Positions 63,279 through 64,000 of a DNA stretch of 64,000 bases are shown here, one piece after another. Within the stretch, counting starts at the first letter, position 1, and each line of letters starts with the position of its first letter. The notes under the pieces are model-generated. The model was not told where the DNA came from. It saw only the letters and a list, made by a program, of their open reading frames with translations, and did no database searches. The position numbers and the translations under genes were made by a program. Origin of the DNA: Synechocystis sp. LKSZ1 (GTDB lineage Bacteria > Cyanobacteriota > Cyanobacteriia > Cyanobacteriales > Microcystaceae); assembly GCF_040436315.1 (NCBI RefSeq), contig NZ_AP031572.1, forward strand, positions 1 to 64,000. The letters run 5' to 3'.

Positions 63279-64000
63279 GTGGAAATTAGTCAAGTATCTA
63301 GGGGAAAACCATTCCCTTGCATTGAACCGTTATGGCCGATTTTATCCTTAAAATTTTGCCTGCAAACACAATTACAACAGGCCCTCACCTCTACTTATCC
63401 AACCCTTAATCTGGCGCCCCAGGCCATTCCCCTCTCCCCCAAAATCACCCCCTTTCACGTCAGCTACCGCTGTGCCCTGGCCTTTAAACTGGCTTCCCAT
63501 TGCCGTCAATCCCCGGCCCAAATTTTGACTACCCTCCAGCCTTGGCTTCCTCAACAGTGTTCCTTCCCCAACGCAGTTAATCTTCCTCTCCAGCTTGAGA
63601 CGACAGGGTCAGGCTGGTTCACCCTAACCTTGGCCTATGGCGACCTGGAACCCTGGCGGCAGGCCTGGATGCCCCAACTTGCTCAACAACGCCAGGCCCT
63701 ACCCCCAAAGAAAGGGATAACGGCACCAACACCCTGGAGTGCCTACCAATACACCCACGCCCGCCTTTGTTATTGGTTAACATTGCTGGAATCCCAGGAC
63801 TGGTCCCTACCTGACCCATCTCTCCGTCTTTCTCCCTGGCCTGCTTCGATGCAGGCATTATTGGGCCAAATATTAGCGCTGATCGATGAGTTAGCTGATC
63901 AGGGCGGTCTGTCCCATCCTCGTCTAGATAACCTCTGTGCCCTGGCCTTAGCGGTTATTGCCGACTATCCCCTGACCTACTTCCAGGCTGAACCGAATCT
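63279..64000 (+). CDS. ArgRS-like protein: N-terminal plus DALR domains, apparently no catalytic core (cut by window edge)
   Basis: At least 240 residues, continuing past the window. Residues about 30-130 resemble the ArgRS N-terminal (Add-1) domain: LQQALTSTYPTLNLAPQA, ALAFKLASHCRQSPAQIL, TTGSGWFTLTLAYG. Then directly comes a DALR-like anticodon-binding domain: YQYTHARLCYWLTLL, LRLSPWPASMQALLG. The catalytic HIGH and KMSKS domain of about 300 residues is absent. Start is a GTG with AGGGGG eight bases upstream; no in-frame ATG is near. True arginyl-tRNA synthetase must lie elsewhere. Confidence 0.72.
   Translation, partial: MEISQVSRGKPFPCIEPLWPILSLKFCLQTQLQQALTSTYPTLNLAPQAIPLSPKITPFHVSYRCALAFKLASHCRQSPAQILTTLQPWLPQQCSFPNAVNLPLQLETTGSGWFTLTLAYGDLEPWRQAWMPQLAQQRQALPPKKGITAPTPWSAYQYTHARLCYWLTLLESQDWSLPDPSLRLSPWPASMQALLGQILALIDELADQGGLSHPRLDNLCALALAVIADYPLTYFQAEPN

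Overview
The window comes from a cyanobacterial chromosome. Marker genes are apcD (allophycocyanin-B), acsF (aerobic Mg-protoporphyrin ester cyclase), ctpA (photosystem II D1 processing), glgC, an FtsH of the thylakoid type, a PixD-like BLUF photoreceptor, menE (phylloquinone pathway) and many cyanobacteria-restricted DUF families (DUF1997, DUF4079, DUF4168, DUF760, DUF2214, DUF3285). An lpxB gene shows a Gram-negative outer membrane. The sequence is moderately GC-rich and unusually full of GGCC, while the HIP1 octamer GCGATCGC was not seen. I cannot name the species. I see no insertion sequence, prophage, CRISPR array or rRNA; this is ordinary core chromosome with small accessory pieces.

Layout. 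1-9.1 kb: divergent folate genes pabC (cut by the window edge) and folP, a PP2C/SpoIIE-type phosphatase, ribD, lepB, ctpA, lpxB and purB. 9.2-18.1 kb: an orphan TRAP-type solute-binding lipoprotein, a GerMN protein, an NAD(P)-binding protein, DUF1997, DUF4079, a UvrD-like helicase, DUF4168, a membrane GTPase and a 50-residue membrane protein. 18.2-25.4 kb: glgC, a secreted collagen-like protein, acsF, murC and murB. 25.4-30.8 kb: a minus-strand run of seven closely spaced genes (DUF3285, ybeY, dgkA, trpG, a ribulokinase-like FGGY kinase, an NqrB/RnfD-like membrane protein, DUF2330). 31-39.3 kb: ftsH, a GAF-GGDEF protein, DUF2214, mutY with an intact Nudix domain, DUF760, a 52-residue protein behind an NtcA-type promoter, a degenerate Nudix protein, an M16 peptidase and a NYN nuclease. 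39.3-47.4 kb: tRNA-Glu, ridA, BLUF protein, PrxQ, tRNA-Thr, trpF, hisS, a FAD oxidoreductase, a phytase-like esterase, a small exported protein and a GrpE-like protein. 47.4-64 kb: an MBL-fold protein, an AMIN amidase, an RNA uracil methyltransferase, a sensor GGDEF-EAL protein, apcD, metK, speA, a squalene/phytoene synthase-family enzyme, nadC-menE, DUF5989, tRNA-Leu(UAA), a Crp-family regulator and the start of an ArgRS-like protein that seems to lack the catalytic core.

Genes that work together: pabC and folP supply folate from a shared divergent promoter region; murC and murB make peptidoglycan precursor and the AMIN amidase cleaves peptidoglycan; ctpA and ftsH serve photosystem maturation and turnover; speA and metK both feed polyamine and methyl metabolism; nadC and menE are 9 bases apart and probably cotranscribed.

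The strongest leads are the NtcA-type promoter before the 52-residue gene, the MutY-MutT fusion with a complete Nudix box, the apparently core-less ArgRS-like protein, and six convergent gene pairs whose stop codons overlap by exactly four bases. I found no clearly novel multi-gene defence or mobile system.
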